The notes under the pieces are model-generated. The model was not told where the DNA came from and ran no database searches. It worked only from the letters and a program-made list of their open reading frames with translations. Shown here one piece after another: positions 17,832 to 26,694 of a stretch of 40,011 nt of DNA. Position numbers and translations under genes: made by a program. This DNA comes from an uncultured Ruminococcus sp. (GTDB lineage: Bacteria; Bacillota; Clostridia; Oscillospirales; Ruminococcaceae). Numbering within the stretch: the stretch's first letter is position 1; every line of letters begins with the position of its first letter. The stretch is taken from the NCBI GenBank assembly GCA_946413815.1, contig CAMKMD010000039.1, forward strand, positions 1 to 40,011. Direction: 5' to 3'.

Positions 17832-17860
17832 TTGCTTTTTACAAAATAATCTGCTATAAT
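17832..17860 (+). promoter_or_regulatory. Predicted sigma-A promoter of pheA-metH
   Basis: TTGCTT (17832-17837), a 17-nt spacer and TATAAT (17855-17860) with an extended TGC. The expected transcript start is near 17867, giving a leader of about 55 nt with a small GCC/GGC hairpin and no obvious leader peptide or T-box. Confidence 0.65.
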
Positions 17861-17921
17861 GTAATGTGGAAAAGTAATAGCATTTCACAGAACGCCGGAA
17901 AGGCGCTATCGGAGGTAATTT

Positions 17922-19046
17922 ATGGATCTGCAGGAACTGCGTGACAGGATAGACGATCTTGATGCTGAGCTGCTCGCTCTGTTCATGAAGAGGATGGAGC
18001 TTTGCAGGGATGTTGCCGACTACAAGAAGGAACACAATCTGCCAATATTCCAGGGCGGAAGAGAACAGCAGGTGATCGACAGGATAAAGACTCTCACAGC
18101 CGACCCCGAGCTTGAGAACGGCACAGCCGCCCTGTTCATGAACATTATGGATATAAGCAAGATACTCCAGCACCGTAAGCTGAGAAGGAACGATCCCCCC
18201 CACAGCTTCCCCGCCCCGGATCTTGAAGGGGCAAAGCGGATAGGCTGTCAGGGTATGCCGGGCGCCAATTCGGAGGCCGCCGCAAGACAGATATTCGGGG
18301 ACAGGCAGTTCACCTTCCTGCCCACCTTCGAGGACGTGTTCAGAGCGGTGCAGTCAGGCGAACTTGATTACGGCGTGCTGCCGGTATGCAACTCCACCGC
18401 AGGCTCCGTCAACGGTACCTATGACCTGCTGGTAAAGTACAGCGTCTATGCGGTATGCGAGGTATCTGTCGAGATAAACCACTGTCTCGCCGCAAAGCCG
18501 GGTACGAAGCTCTCCGATATAAAGACGGTTTACTCCCACCCGCAGGCTCTTGCACAGTGCTATGAGTTCCTGACGGCCAATTCACTCGGAACTGCCGACT
18601 ATGCCAATACCGCTACAGCAGCGGCTATGGTATCGGAATCGGCTGAAAGGGATATCGCAGCGATATGCTCCGTTGACTGCGCCGAAAGGCTCGGCCTTGA
18701 GATACTCGCAAGGGATATCGCAGACGTTGCCATAAACCGCACCCGCTTCATCTGCATCTCCCGGGAGCTCCAGGCAGACCCGGATGCAGACGTCATCTCC
18801 GTAATGCTGAAGATACCCCATACGGAGGGCAGCCTTTACCGCCTTCTCACCAAGTTCACGGTGAACGGCATGAACCTGCTGCGTATCGAGAGCCGACCCA
18901 TAAAGGACGGCAGCTTCGACGTCATGTTCTACCTCGATTTCAGCGGCAGGATAGACGACCCGAGCGTTACCGCACTGATGAGCGACCTCGCCGCCACCCT
19001 CGAATACTTCCGCATCATCGGAACATTCAGACAGGCCGGCAACTGA
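17922..19046 (+). CDS. pheA: Bifunctional chorismate mutase / prephenate dehydratase (P-protein)
   Basis: 374 residues. An AroQ-type chorismate mutase (1-90: LRDRIDDLDAELLALFMKRM, ADYKKEHNLPIF) is joined to a prephenate dehydratase domain (about 105-285; NRTRFICIS holds the TRF motif) and an ACT regulatory domain (about 290-370; RIESRPIKDGSFDVMFYLDF), so it converts chorismate to phenylpyruvate under likely Phe feedback. The usual PIENSxxGSV reads PVCNSTAGSV here, with Cys in place of the conserved Glu, and the glycine loop is MPGANS. GGAGG precedes the ATG. metH follows after 24 nt, so the two form an operon. Confidence 0.93.
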   Translation: MDLQELRDRIDDLDAELLALFMKRMELCRDVADYKKEHNLPIFQGGREQQVIDRIKTLTADPELENGTAALFMNIMDISKILQHRKLRRNDPPHSFPAPDLEGAKRIGCQGMPGANSEAAARQIFGDRQFTFLPTFEDVFRAVQSGELDYGVLPVCNSTAGSVNGTYDLLVKYSVYAVCEVSVEINHCLAAKPGTKLSDIKTVYSHPQALAQCYEFLTANSLGTADYANTATAAAMVSESAERDIAAICSVDCAERLGLEILARDIADVAINRTRFICISRELQADPDADVISVMLKIPHTEGSLYRLLTKFTVNGMNLLRIESRPIKDGSFDVMFYLDFSGRIDDPSVTALMSDLAATLEYFRIIGTFRQAGN

Positions 19047-19070
19047 TACAACTTCCCGAAAGGAGAAACT

Positions 19071-21446
19071 ATGTCCCAAGGATTCAACACCCTGCTTGAC
19101 GGCAGCGGATTCATTTACCTCGACGGCGGCATGGGCACCATGCTCCAGTCCGCCGGCATACAGACCGACCACGCCCCGGAGCTGCTGAACATCACAGACC
19201 CGGAGGCCATAATGTCGGTACACAGGCAGTATTCCGCCGCCGGCTCGGATATCATATACGCAAACACCTTCGGCGCAAACCGCTATAAGCTGAGCGGCTG
19301 CGGGTATACGGTGGAGGAGGTGGTCTCCGCAGGCATCGCAAACGCCCGCAGGGCAGCGGAAGGCCGTTCGCTGGTCGCTCTTGATATGGGACCCATCGGA
19401 CAGCTTCTTGAGCCCTCCGGCACCCTCACCTTCGAGGAGGCCTATGATACCTTCCGTGAGCTGGTGCTTGCCGGCAGCGAGGCGGATGTCATAGTCATCG
19501 AGACCATGACAGACCTCTACGAAGTCAAGGCAGCCGTGCTTGCGGCAAAGGAGAATTCCGACAAGCCCGTCCTCGTCACCATGACCTTTGAGGAGAATAT
19601 GCGTACCTTCACCGGTGTATCGCCGGAGTGCATGGTAGCCGTACTCGAAGGACTCGGTGTTGATGCTCTCGGAGTGAACTGCTCCCTCGGACCGGAGGAG
19701 CTCTTCCCTGTACTGGAAAAGCTGTGCAGCCTTACAGTACTGCCCGTCATAGCCAAGCCGAATGCAGGTCTTCCCGACCCACTGACCAACGAATACAGCG
19801 TAGGTCCGGGTGATTTCGCCGCCAGCGCCGTTAAGCTGGCAGACGCAGGAGTACGTATCTTCGGAGGCTGCTGCGGCACCACGCCGGAGCATATCTCCGC
19901 AGTAATTGAGGCTCTCTCGGACAGGAAGCATATCCGCCCGGAGGTCATGAAGAAGAGCTGTGTATGCTCCGCAGTGAGCTGCATAACCATAGACCAGCCC
20001 CGTGTCATAGGAGAGCGCATCAACCCCACCGGCAAGAAGCGCTTCAAGGAGGCTCTCCTTGCACATGACATCGATTACATCCTCGGTCAGGCAGTCGAGC
20101 AGATACACGCCGGCGCTGAGATACTCGATGTAAACGTAGGTCTCCCCGGCATAGACGAGAAGGAGATGATGGTGACAGCCGTCAAGGCTATACAGGGCAT
20201 CTGTGATACGCCCCTCCAGCTCGATTCCACCATACCGGAGGTGCTCGAAGCAGGACTCCGTGTATACAACGGAAAGCCCATAGTCAACTCAGTCAACGGC
20301 GAGGAGGATTCCCTCGAAGCTATACTCCCCCTCGTTAAGAAATACGGTGCCGCAGTAGTCGGACTCACCCTCGACAAGGGCGGCATCCCAAAGACCGCAG
20401 AGGGACGCTTCGCCATAGCAGAGCGCATCCTCCGCAGAGCCATGGAGTACGGTATCCCCCGTGAGGATGTCTTCATCGACTGCCTTACCCTTACCGCCTC
20501 TGCAGAGCAGGACGGGGTCATGGAGACCCTGGGAGCCCTGCACCGGGTAAAGACAGAGCTGGGACTCAGGACAGTGCTCGGTGTATCCAATATCTCCTTC
20601 GGTCTGCCCAACCGCGAGACCATAACCCGCACCTTCCTCACCATGGCGCTGCACAGCGGACTTGACCTTCCGATAATAAACCCGAATGTTGATTCCATAA
20701 TCGGCGCAGTAAGAGCCTACAGGCTCCTTGCCGGCATCGACCGCGACTCCGCCGACTTCATAGCGGTATACGCCCAGGCTGACCAGGCACCCAAGCCAGT
20801 GACAGCCGCAGTGCAGGGCACGCCGGACCTCCGCTACTCAGTTGAGAACGGACTCAAGGCGGACGCTGTGAAGGCCGTTTCAGCGCTTATGTACAACACA
20901 GACCCCATGGAGATCATCAACAGCTACCTGATACCGGCTCTTGATTCCGCAGGAGAGAAGTTCGAGAAGGGAAAGATATTCCTCCCTCAGCTCATACTCA
21001 CCGCCGGAGCTGCTCAGGCCTGCTTTGAGATCATCAAGACACGACTTGCCGAGACAGGCGGCGCCGGCTCTGTATCCAAGGGCAAGGTGGTGCTCGCCAC
21101 AGTCAAGGGAGACATTCACGACATAGGTAAAAACATAGTCAAGGTGCTGATGGAGAGCTACGGCTTCACCGTCATCGACTTAGGAAAGGATGTCGATCCC
21201 CAGCTCATCGTTGATACGGCTATCGAGCATAAGGTTCGTCTCGTCGGTCTTTCCGCACTCATGACGACTACCCTCGGCTCCATGGCAGAGACCATACGCC
21301 TGCTGAATGAGCAGTATCCCGAATGCAAGACGGTAGTGGGAGGCGCTGTGCTCACCGCTTCCTATGCGGAGCAGATACACGCCGACTACTACGGTAAGGA
21401 CGCAAAGCAGTCCGTCGATATAGCAGCGGAGGTCTACGGCACCTGA
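19071..21446 (+). CDS. metH: Cobalamin-dependent methionine synthase, short form
   Basis: 791 residues. An N-terminal homocysteine-binding domain carries the zinc cysteines C204 (GVNCSLGPEE) and C267/C268 (GGCCGT). A pterin-binding barrel follows (GERINPTGKKRFKEAL, about 315-560), then the B12 cap (about 580-665) and the B12 domain with DIHDIG at 681-686, in which H683 should ligate cobalt. It moves a methyl group from methyltetrahydrofolate through cobalamin to homocysteine. The C-terminal AdoMet reactivation domain of E. coli MetH is absent, as in many Clostridia, so a separate reactivator is expected elsewhere. Follows pheA closely. Confidence 0.93.
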   Translation: MSQGFNTLLDGSGFIYLDGGMGTMLQSAGIQTDHAPELLNITDPEAIMSVHRQYSAAGSDIIYANTFGANRYKLSGCGYTVEEVVSAGIANARRAAEGRSLVALDMGPIGQLLEPSGTLTFEEAYDTFRELVLAGSEADVIVIETMTDLYEVKAAVLAAKENSDKPVLVTMTFEENMRTFTGVSPECMVAVLEGLGVDALGVNCSLGPEELFPVLEKLCSLTVLPVIAKPNAGLPDPLTNEYSVGPGDFAASAVKLADAGVRIFGGCCGTTPEHISAVIEALSDRKHIRPEVMKKSCVCSAVSCITIDQPRVIGERINPTGKKRFKEALLAHDIDYILGQAVEQIHAGAEILDVNVGLPGIDEKEMMVTAVKAIQGICDTPLQLDSTIPEVLEAGLRVYNGKPIVNSVNGEEDSLEAILPLVKKYGAAVVGLTLDKGGIPKTAEGRFAIAERILRRAMEYGIPREDVFIDCLTLTASAEQDGVMETLGALHRVKTELGLRTVLGVSNISFGLPNRETITRTFLTMALHSGLDLPIINPNVDSIIGAVRAYRLLAGIDRDSADFIAVYAQADQAPKPVTAAVQGTPDLRYSVENGLKADAVKAVSALMYNTDPMEIINSYLIPALDSAGEKFEKGKIFLPQLILTAGAAQACFEIIKTRLAETGGAGSVSKGKVVLATVKGDIHDIGKNIVKVLMESYGFTVIDLGKDVDPQLIVDTAIEHKVRLVGLSALMTTTLGSMAETIRLLNEQYPECKTVVGGAVLTASYAEQIHADYYGKDAKQSVDIAAEVYGT

Positions 21447-21468
21447 CAAGACCTTTCGGAGGTGGAAT

Positions 21469-21834
21469 ATGAATACACCCGATATCGGAGCCATTACATC
21501 CGCATTACTTGTATTTTCCATCATAGCGATCGTAGTTTTCGTTGTATCAAAACAACCGGCAACAAAAGAAAAAACCAAGAGCGAAAGGTACACCGCCGCC
21601 ATCGAGCTTCTCAAAGGCGGCAATGCCGCGGAGATAGCTGCACGGGAAAAGGTGTCCGTCGAGGAACTTGAAAAATGGAAGGATGACTTCCTTGAATCAG
21701 CCCTTGTATTCGCCAAGAACATGAACAGCTACAACGAGCGTGAGAACGAGATACACTGGTTCGAGACGGTGTGTGAGAAGCACATCGGCAGCGACTGGAA
21801 GAAGATAACCAACTACGACAAGAGAAACGGTTGA
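21469..21834 (+). CDS. Small membrane protein with a transposase-type helix-turn-helix-like segment
   Basis: 121 residues. One N-terminal transmembrane helix (about 10-28) is followed by a basic stretch and a helix pair (about 41-80: AIELLKGGNAAEIAAREKVSVEELEKWKDDFLESA) that resembles the first HTH of IS3-type transposase OrfA and related putative DNA-binding proteins. The C-terminal 40 residues are charged. No transposon ends or other transposase parts are near, so a domesticated HTH on a membrane anchor is the simplest reading; DNA binding is unproven. GGAGGTG precedes the ATG, 22 nt after metH, and a terminator follows, so it closes the pheA-metH operon. Confidence 0.6.
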   Translation: MNTPDIGAITSALLVFSIIAIVVFVVSKQPATKEKTKSERYTAAIELLKGGNAAEIAAREKVSVEELEKWKDDFLESALVFAKNMNSYNERENEIHWFETVCEKHIGSDWKKITNYDKRNG

Positions 21835-21857
21835 CCTTGTTCAAACCTCATAAATAC

Positions 21858-21912
21858 AGACCGGAGCTTTTATGCAGACCTACAAAGTTTTCAGAAGGCT
21901 CCGGTCTTTTTC
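21858..21912 (+). terminator. Intrinsic terminator of the pheA-metH operon
   Basis: AGACCGGAGC (21858-21867) pairs perfectly with GCTCCGGTCT (21898-21907) across a 30-nt loop and is followed by TTTTTC. The long loop is unusual. Confidence 0.7.
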
Positions 21913-21981
21913 GTCTTTTCGCGGCTCTGATCTCACTTGTATATAAACGGATAGTGTACATATCAGAACGGAGGTATCACT

Positions 21982-23361
21982 ATGAAAAAACGTATCACAT
22001 CACTGACAGCCGCCCTTGCGCTTCTTCTGACGGGGTGCAGCAGCAGTCCGGCACAGGTGCAGTCAGAAGCAAAGGCGGCGCAGAACCCCGTCCTCACGGA
22101 TAACGGAAAGACCGTGCTGAAGATAGCCTATGCGGGCGGACTGCCGGCTGCCTTCACGGATAATATGAATATGCCCTCCGATATAAAGCTTGAGAGGACG
22201 GACTACTTCAAGGGGCTCGATGATCCCGGTCATCCGGACAGCATTTCCGCTGTAAGGCGCAGTATCGAGATGGACATGATATCCGGGAACGTGCCGGATA
22301 TGTTCGTCCTGCCGCCGGTATACGCCCGGATATTCATTGACTGCGGCATCACTGCCGACCTCTTCGGCTGCATGGAGAAGTACGGCGGCATACAGAAGGA
22401 GGACTTTCTCCCGAATATGCTGGAGGGCATGACAGTTGACGGCAGGCTGCCGGCCATGGTACAGACAGTATACATAAAGACCGCCGCCGCCAAGACTAAG
22501 TTCGTACCGAAGGAGTATGAGAACTGGACTCCGCAGCAGGCTATGGATTTCTACGGCAAGGCACATGACCTCGGTATGTCCTTCATGGGCGAGGAAAGCT
22601 CATGGGAAAGTGACCTGCTGCCCCGCTACTTCCTGACACGCTCCGCATCAGGCTGCATAGACCTTTCTTCCCATACCTGCGATTTTCTCTCCGGCAGTTT
22701 CATACCCGCCCTTGACTTCTGCGCTTCTCATGTGCCGGCAGAGACCTATCACGGAGACGATACCGATGTCGATATCTCCGGTCTTGATGACAGCAGGCTC
22801 GTTTTCCCCTTCATGATTAACGGCTTCAACGATGCCCTTGCAGACGATACCTTCGGCAGGCTCGGCGGAGAGGATATCACCTTCGTCGGCTATCCCTCCG
22901 ATGACGGCTGCGGTACTGAAGTTATCTGCAACGGCCCTATGATAGGAATAACCAGCGTATGCAGCAGCGAGGAAAAGGCCTGGGAACTGGCAGGCTACTG
23001 GATGAAATGGCAGAAGAAGCTGGAAAAGCATATGCACGACGGCACAAGAGGCATCCCCGTACTGAAGGAGGCTCTTGACCGCGATTACCGCCGGCCTGAC
23101 GATTATGGTAATTCCATAAACCGGGTGCAGCAACGTCTCACCGGTAATAATTCCTTAGAAGAGTACACCCTTCCGCAGGACTATAAGGATATGTTGTACG
23201 ATTATGTACTACGTGTTGAGTTCCGTCCCTATGAACCATCGCAGTTCATGAACACGGTTTTTGAAGAGACGGATCCCGTCATCGCAGGCGAGCGTTCTGC
23301 TGAAAAATGTGCCGAAATAATACAGGACAGGATATCAACTTACCTGAGCGAGAAGTCATGA
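21982..23361 (+). CDS. Extracellular solute-binding lipoprotein (orphan ABC-type binding protein)
   Basis: 459 residues. Signal peptide 1-18 with lipobox LLTGC, then a two-lobed binding-protein pattern of the family 1 (sugar) type: an early VLKIAYAGG strand, SGNVPDMFVLPP, a hinge region and a C-terminal EEKAWELAGYWMKWQ helix. No permease or ATPase gene is adjacent, so it may serve a transporter encoded elsewhere, or act as a sensor; its place next to a cellulase hints at an oligosaccharide ligand, which is inference. GGAGGT lies upstream of the ATG. I could not find a convincing promoter in the 70 nt after the preceding terminator. Confidence 0.72.
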   Translation: MKKRITSLTAALALLLTGCSSSPAQVQSEAKAAQNPVLTDNGKTVLKIAYAGGLPAAFTDNMNMPSDIKLERTDYFKGLDDPGHPDSISAVRRSIEMDMISGNVPDMFVLPPVYARIFIDCGITADLFGCMEKYGGIQKEDFLPNMLEGMTVDGRLPAMVQTVYIKTAAAKTKFVPKEYENWTPQQAMDFYGKAHDLGMSFMGEESSWESDLLPRYFLTRSASGCIDLSSHTCDFLSGSFIPALDFCASHVPAETYHGDDTDVDISGLDDSRLVFPFMINGFNDALADDTFGRLGGEDITFVGYPSDDGCGTEVICNGPMIGITSVCSSEEKAWELAGYWMKWQKKLEKHMHDGTRGIPVLKEALDRDYRRPDDYGNSINRVQQRLTGNNSLEEYTLPQDYKDMLYDYVLRVEFRPYEPSQFMNTVFEETDPVIAGERSAEKCAEIIQDRISTYLSEKS

Positions 23362-23538
23362 CCGCCTGTTTCAAGCCATCCGCAGTCAGAGAAATATGAC
23401 AGGTATTTATATTTATGTTTTTATTAATACCAAAGTTTTTAATATTTGTTGGCTGATTTGACAATCATCCGTTCTTTTATTTATGCAATTTGACTAATTA
23501 CATTTCTGATATTTCTACGCCCGGAAGGTATGCAAAGC
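23362..23538. other. AT-rich non-coding gap upstream of the first GH5 gene
   Basis: No gene is seen. The stretch is AT-rich around 23400-23500 and includes a TTGACA at 23458-23463 with no convincing -10 box at the right distance. No clear terminator follows the binding-protein gene. The last part runs into the promoter listed next. Confidence 0.5.
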
Positions 23539-23579
23539 GCACAAAACCTATTGACATTTTTGTGCAAACATGATAGAAT
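23539..23579 (+). promoter_or_regulatory. Predicted cellulase promoter with an inverted repeat over the -35 box
   Basis: TTGACA (23551-23556), a 17-nt spacer and TAGAAT (23574-23579) with an extended TGA. A perfect inverted repeat, GCACAAAA (23539-23546) and TTTTGTGC (23558-23565), brackets the -35 box and is a candidate operator. Transcription from here gives a 5' leader of about 115 nt, in which GGACGG (23594-23599) can pair with CCGTCC (23620-23625). Confidence 0.65.
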
Positions 23580-23699
23580 GAAAGTGTCAAAAGGGACGGG
23601 CAAAAAACAGAATAAAACACCGTCCAAAATATAACGTTTCTCCGGTTTCCTGCACTGAGCCGAAGAAAAAGTATAACAAATATATGGGAGGGTACTGAT

Positions 23700-25913
23700 A
23701 TGTACAATAAGAACATCAAGCGCATCGTTAGCATCTCTTCAGCTGCTATGATGATGCTCTCTGCACTGACAGTCGCTCCGGCAGCCGAGCTTGCAACTCT
23801 GTACGCCGCTGACGAGATGACTGCATTCGAGATCACCGAGAACATGAAGATCGGCTGGAATCTCGGAAACACACTCGATGCTACAGTATCAAAGAAGGAT
23901 CCTGATACCAAGAAGGACGTACTCGTTGAGTACACAGATGTAAATTCCGAGAAGGCATGGGGCAACCCCAAGGCTACAAAGGAGCTTATCACAGCCATCA
24001 AGGACAAGGGCTTCAACACAGTCAGAGTTCCTACCACATGGTTCCAGCACCTCCAGGAGGACGGCACCATTGATCCCGAGTGGATGGCAAGAGTTCACGA
24101 GGTAGTAGATTACGCTATCGATCAGGATATGTATGTAATACTCAACCTCCACCACGAGAACTGGGTAAACAGAGCTGATCTGGGTACTGCATACGATGAT
24201 ATGCACGACAAGCTTATCAACCTCTGGACACAGATCAACGCTTCTTTCGGCGATTATGACCAGCACCTCATCTTCGAGTGCATGAACGAGCCCAGAGCTG
24301 CCGGCACCGATCACGAGTGGTGGGGCCCGAAGGATGACGAGGTTGAGACCATCAACAAGCTCAACGCTGATTTCGTAAACCTCATCAGAAGCTCCGATTC
24401 ACCCTACGCAAAGAACCGTCTCCTTATGATCCCCGGCTACTGCGCTGGTTCAGACGTTTCCATGATCTCTCTGATCGACGTTCCCAAGGATGATGATTTC
24501 GTAGCTGTATCTATACACGCTTACGTTCCTTATAACTTCACAATGAACCCTGCTACAAAGCTTGAGGACCGCATGACATTCACAACATCATGGTCCAACG
24601 AGCTCCAGGGCATTCTCGACGGCTTCCGCTCCACCTTCCTCGATCAGGATATCCCTGTAGTAGTAGGTGAGTTCGGTACCTCAAACTACGGCAACACAGA
24701 TGCAAGAATCGCATGGGCAAAGCAGTACCTCACAACAGCTAAGAAGTACGGTTTCCCCTGCGTGCTCTGGGATAACAATGTTGAGGAAGAAGTAAAGCCC
24801 ACAGGTGAGGCTCACGGCTACATCAACAGAACCACACTTGAGTGGTACACAGAGTCCGAGAAGGTAGTAGACACCATGATGTCCATCATCAATGATGACT
24901 CTATCGTATGGGGCAGCGAGAGACACCTCCCCGAGTTCACACACCAGGACCTCTCCGAGGGTACTGTATTCCTCGAAGGACCTCTTGAGATAGACGCTTC
25001 CAAGTCTGCAACCTACGAGAATACAACTCCCGGCAAGGATATCACATGGGCAGACCTCGAGAAGAAGGAAGTTGCTATCAAGTTCACAGGCACAACTCCC
25101 CTCCTCTCCTTCTCAAATGATTCCTACGGCAACTGGACAGAGCTCAAGCCCTATGTAGTTGACAAGGACAACGGCATAGCTTACTACCTCGTAGGCTCAC
25201 AGCTTCCCGATGCATGGGGCGAGGCTATGGATTCCCTTGCACATATGCAGTCCAGAACAGAGAAGGTTACTCAGATCGAGAGCATCACTATTCTCGACGA
25301 GCCTGATACAAGCTCTATCGACGTTCCCGTTGACAAGACCAAGAAGAAGAAGATAAGCTTCGCTGATGCTGACCGCGAGGGCAACATCGTTATCAAGATC
25401 AAGGGCGAGCCCAGCACTTCCACAAACGGATGCGTTGGCTTCATGAACGGCGATGACTGGGCACAGGTTGAGTGGTCAGGCAAGACTGACGCTGACGGCA
25501 ACCTCACAGTTACCATCCCCATGAGCAAGATCCCCGCTACAGTTGCAAACGGCGAGGCTCAGATCTGGCTGAACCCCGAGGCACTCGATTTCGAGAGCGT
25601 TGAGTTCGCAGCAGCTGCCGAGCCTACCACAAGCGCACCCGAGCCCACAACAAGCACTCCCGAGCCCACAACTACTGATCCCGGCCAGACCGTTGCTGCC
25701 ACAAAGTCCGGCGACGCTAACGAGGACGGCAAGATCACAGTTGCTGACGCTGTAGCTATCCTTCAGTACATCGCTAACCAGACCAAGTATCCTCTCAGCC
25801 CCACAGGTCTTGCAAATGCAGACTGCGACGGCGAAGTTGGTATCACAGGCGGCGATGCAACAGCTGTACAGAAGGCTGACGCAGGTATCGTAACCCTGCC
25901 TATAACCAAGTAA
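23700..25913 (+). CDS. Secreted GH5 cellulase with two accessory modules and a dockerin
   Basis: 737 residues. Signal peptide about 1-36. The GH5 catalytic barrel (about 45-398) has HHEN at 151-154, acid/base E197 in FECMNEP, H273 and nucleophile E324 in VVVGEFG, fitting an endo-beta-1,4-glucanase of the GH5_4 kind (xyloglucan or mixed-linkage glucan are alternatives). Two beta-sandwich modules follow (about 420-535 and 545-638), rich in exposed Trp and Tyr and probably carbohydrate-binding, of no family I can name. A Pro/Thr linker (641-663) leads to a dockerin (about 670-737) with two calcium loops (DANEDGKITVAD and DCDGEVGITGGD). GGGAGGG precedes the ATG. Codon choice is narrow (ACA/ACC, GCT, AAG, AAC), unlike metH nearby, which suggests strong expression. 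Confidence 0.9.
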   Translation: MYNKNIKRIVSISSAAMMMLSALTVAPAAELATLYAADEMTAFEITENMKIGWNLGNTLDATVSKKDPDTKKDVLVEYTDVNSEKAWGNPKATKELITAIKDKGFNTVRVPTTWFQHLQEDGTIDPEWMARVHEVVDYAIDQDMYVILNLHHENWVNRADLGTAYDDMHDKLINLWTQINASFGDYDQHLIFECMNEPRAAGTDHEWWGPKDDEVETINKLNADFVNLIRSSDSPYAKNRLLMIPGYCAGSDVSMISLIDVPKDDDFVAVSIHAYVPYNFTMNPATKLEDRMTFTTSWSNELQGILDGFRSTFLDQDIPVVVGEFGTSNYGNTDARIAWAKQYLTTAKKYGFPCVLWDNNVEEEVKPTGEAHGYINRTTLEWYTESEKVVDTMMSIINDDSIVWGSERHLPEFTHQDLSEGTVFLEGPLEIDASKSATYENTTPGKDITWADLEKKEVAIKFTGTTPLLSFSNDSYGNWTELKPYVVDKDNGIAYYLVGSQLPDAWGEAMDSLAHMQSRTEKVTQIESITILDEPDTSSIDVPVDKTKKKKISFADADREGNIVIKIKGEPSTSTNGCVGFMNGDDWAQVEWSGKTDADGNLTVTIPMSKIPATVANGEAQIWLNPEALDFESVEFAAAAEPTTSAPEPTTSTPEPTTTDPGQTVAATKSGDANEDGKITVADAVAILQYIANQTKYPLSPTGLANADCDGEVGITGGDATAVQKADAGIVTLPITK

Positions 25914-25971
25914 TCCCCATTTATCCAATACCTTTCTAACATAATCCATCTTTTTTGACTTCATTTCCAAG

Positions 25972-26012
25972 GAGCGGGCGGCCCAACAGGGTCGTCTGAC
26001 TCATCCTTTTTT
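25972..26012 (+). terminator. Probable terminator of the first GH5 gene
   Basis: GGGCGGCCC and GGGTCGTCT pair with three G-U steps around AACA, extended by GAG/CTC through a small internal loop, and TTTTTT (26007-26012) follows after 4 nt. The RBS of the next gene begins just downstream. Confidence 0.5.
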
Positions 26013-26027
26013 CAAGGCGGTGACAGA

Positions 26028-26477
26028 ATGCATGATCTTTATATCTGGGGCCTTTCACTGACACTTATCGGCGTCTGTCTGCTGGCAGTGGTCTTTGTGA
26101 CGGCTTACTACAGAAAGCTGTTCGTTGACGGCGAAACTGAGGAGGTCGAAGCTACAGTTAAGAACATCAGGCATATAAAGAACCGTCATTACGATGTGAT
26201 GGAAATGGTCGTTCCTTCAGTTGAATACTGCTACGAAGGAAAAGTGATCAAAGCACACCATTACATTCAGGTGCCCATGAAAAACATAAATTTTCAGAAG
26301 GGCGACATCATTACGATCGAAATTAACCCCAGGCGTCCGAAGGTGTTCCGTCTCAGGAGCGCCGAGTGGTTCTCGCTTGAGGAAAGGATGAATAGAAATT
26401 CGATCTTCTTTACCGTGGGTGGAGCCTGCACTCTCCTGCCCGGTATCATAATGCTGACAGTTACGCTGCTCTCATAG
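26028..26477 (+). CDS. DUF3592-like two-helix membrane protein
   Basis: 149 residues. A transmembrane helix at about 8-28, a soluble beta-rich middle (about 38-110: EATVKNIRHIKNRHYD, PSVEYCYEGKVI, GDIITIEINPRRPKVFRL) and a second helix near 125-147. This is the layout of DUF3592 proteins, small membrane proteins of unknown role. AAGGCGGTG lies upstream of the ATG. No operon partner is evident; it sits after the cellulase and before two hairpins. Confidence 0.6.
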   Translation: MHDLYIWGLSLTLIGVCLLAVVFVTAYYRKLFVDGETEEVEATVKNIRHIKNRHYDVMEMVVPSVEYCYEGKVIKAHHYIQVPMKNINFQKGDIITIEINPRRPKVFRLRSAEWFSLEERMNRNSIFFTVGGACTLLPGIIMLTVTLLS

Positions 26478-26516
26478 CACAGGGCGCAGTGATAAGTTAT
26501 TGAGAAATATAAAAGC

Positions 26517-26542
26517 AGGGGCGGCTCCGCAGAGCCGCCCCT
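26517..26542 (+). terminator. GC-rich terminator-like hairpin after the DUF3592-like gene
   Basis: A perfect 11-bp stem, AGGGGCGGCTC / GAGCCGCCCCT, with a CGCA loop; only TATTTTA follows, so the U-tract is weak. Confidence 0.55.
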
Positions 26543-26570
26543 CAGTATTTTATGCGGCAGTCCTTACAGG

Positions 26571-26601
26571 CCGGCAGCGGGAGCGCTGCCCCCGCTGCCG
26601 G
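26571..26601. repeat. Intergenic palindrome
   Basis: CCGGCAGCGG and CCGCTGCCGG form a 10-bp stem with an 11-nt loop that itself contains AGCGCT. It has no U-tract and resembles the GC-rich palindromes at 1-71 and 29986-30236 in style, though not in sequence. The rest of the 217-nt gap holds only the flanking terminator and promoter. Confidence 0.5.
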
Positions 26602-26632
26602 TATGTAAGAGCTGCTGCTTAAAAGCTGCCTC

Positions 26633-26661
26633 TTGATTTTTTATCTGCAATATGATATAAT
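26633..26661 (+). promoter_or_regulatory. Predicted promoter of the 80-residue protein gene
   Basis: TTGATT (26633-26638), a 17-nt spacer, and TATAAT (26656-26661) with an extended TGA. The transcript start would be about 27 nt ahead of the ATG. Confidence 0.7.
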
Positions 26662-26694
26662 GATATTACAATTTTTCAGAAAGAAGGTATTCCT

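Noticed and set aside
18582..20108. 508-codon minus-strand open frame
   Set aside because: Antisense to pheA and metH, low-complexity composition, no RBS or domain.
23458..23463. TTGACA as a second promoter of the first GH5 gene
   Set aside because: No -10-like hexamer at 16-18 nt.
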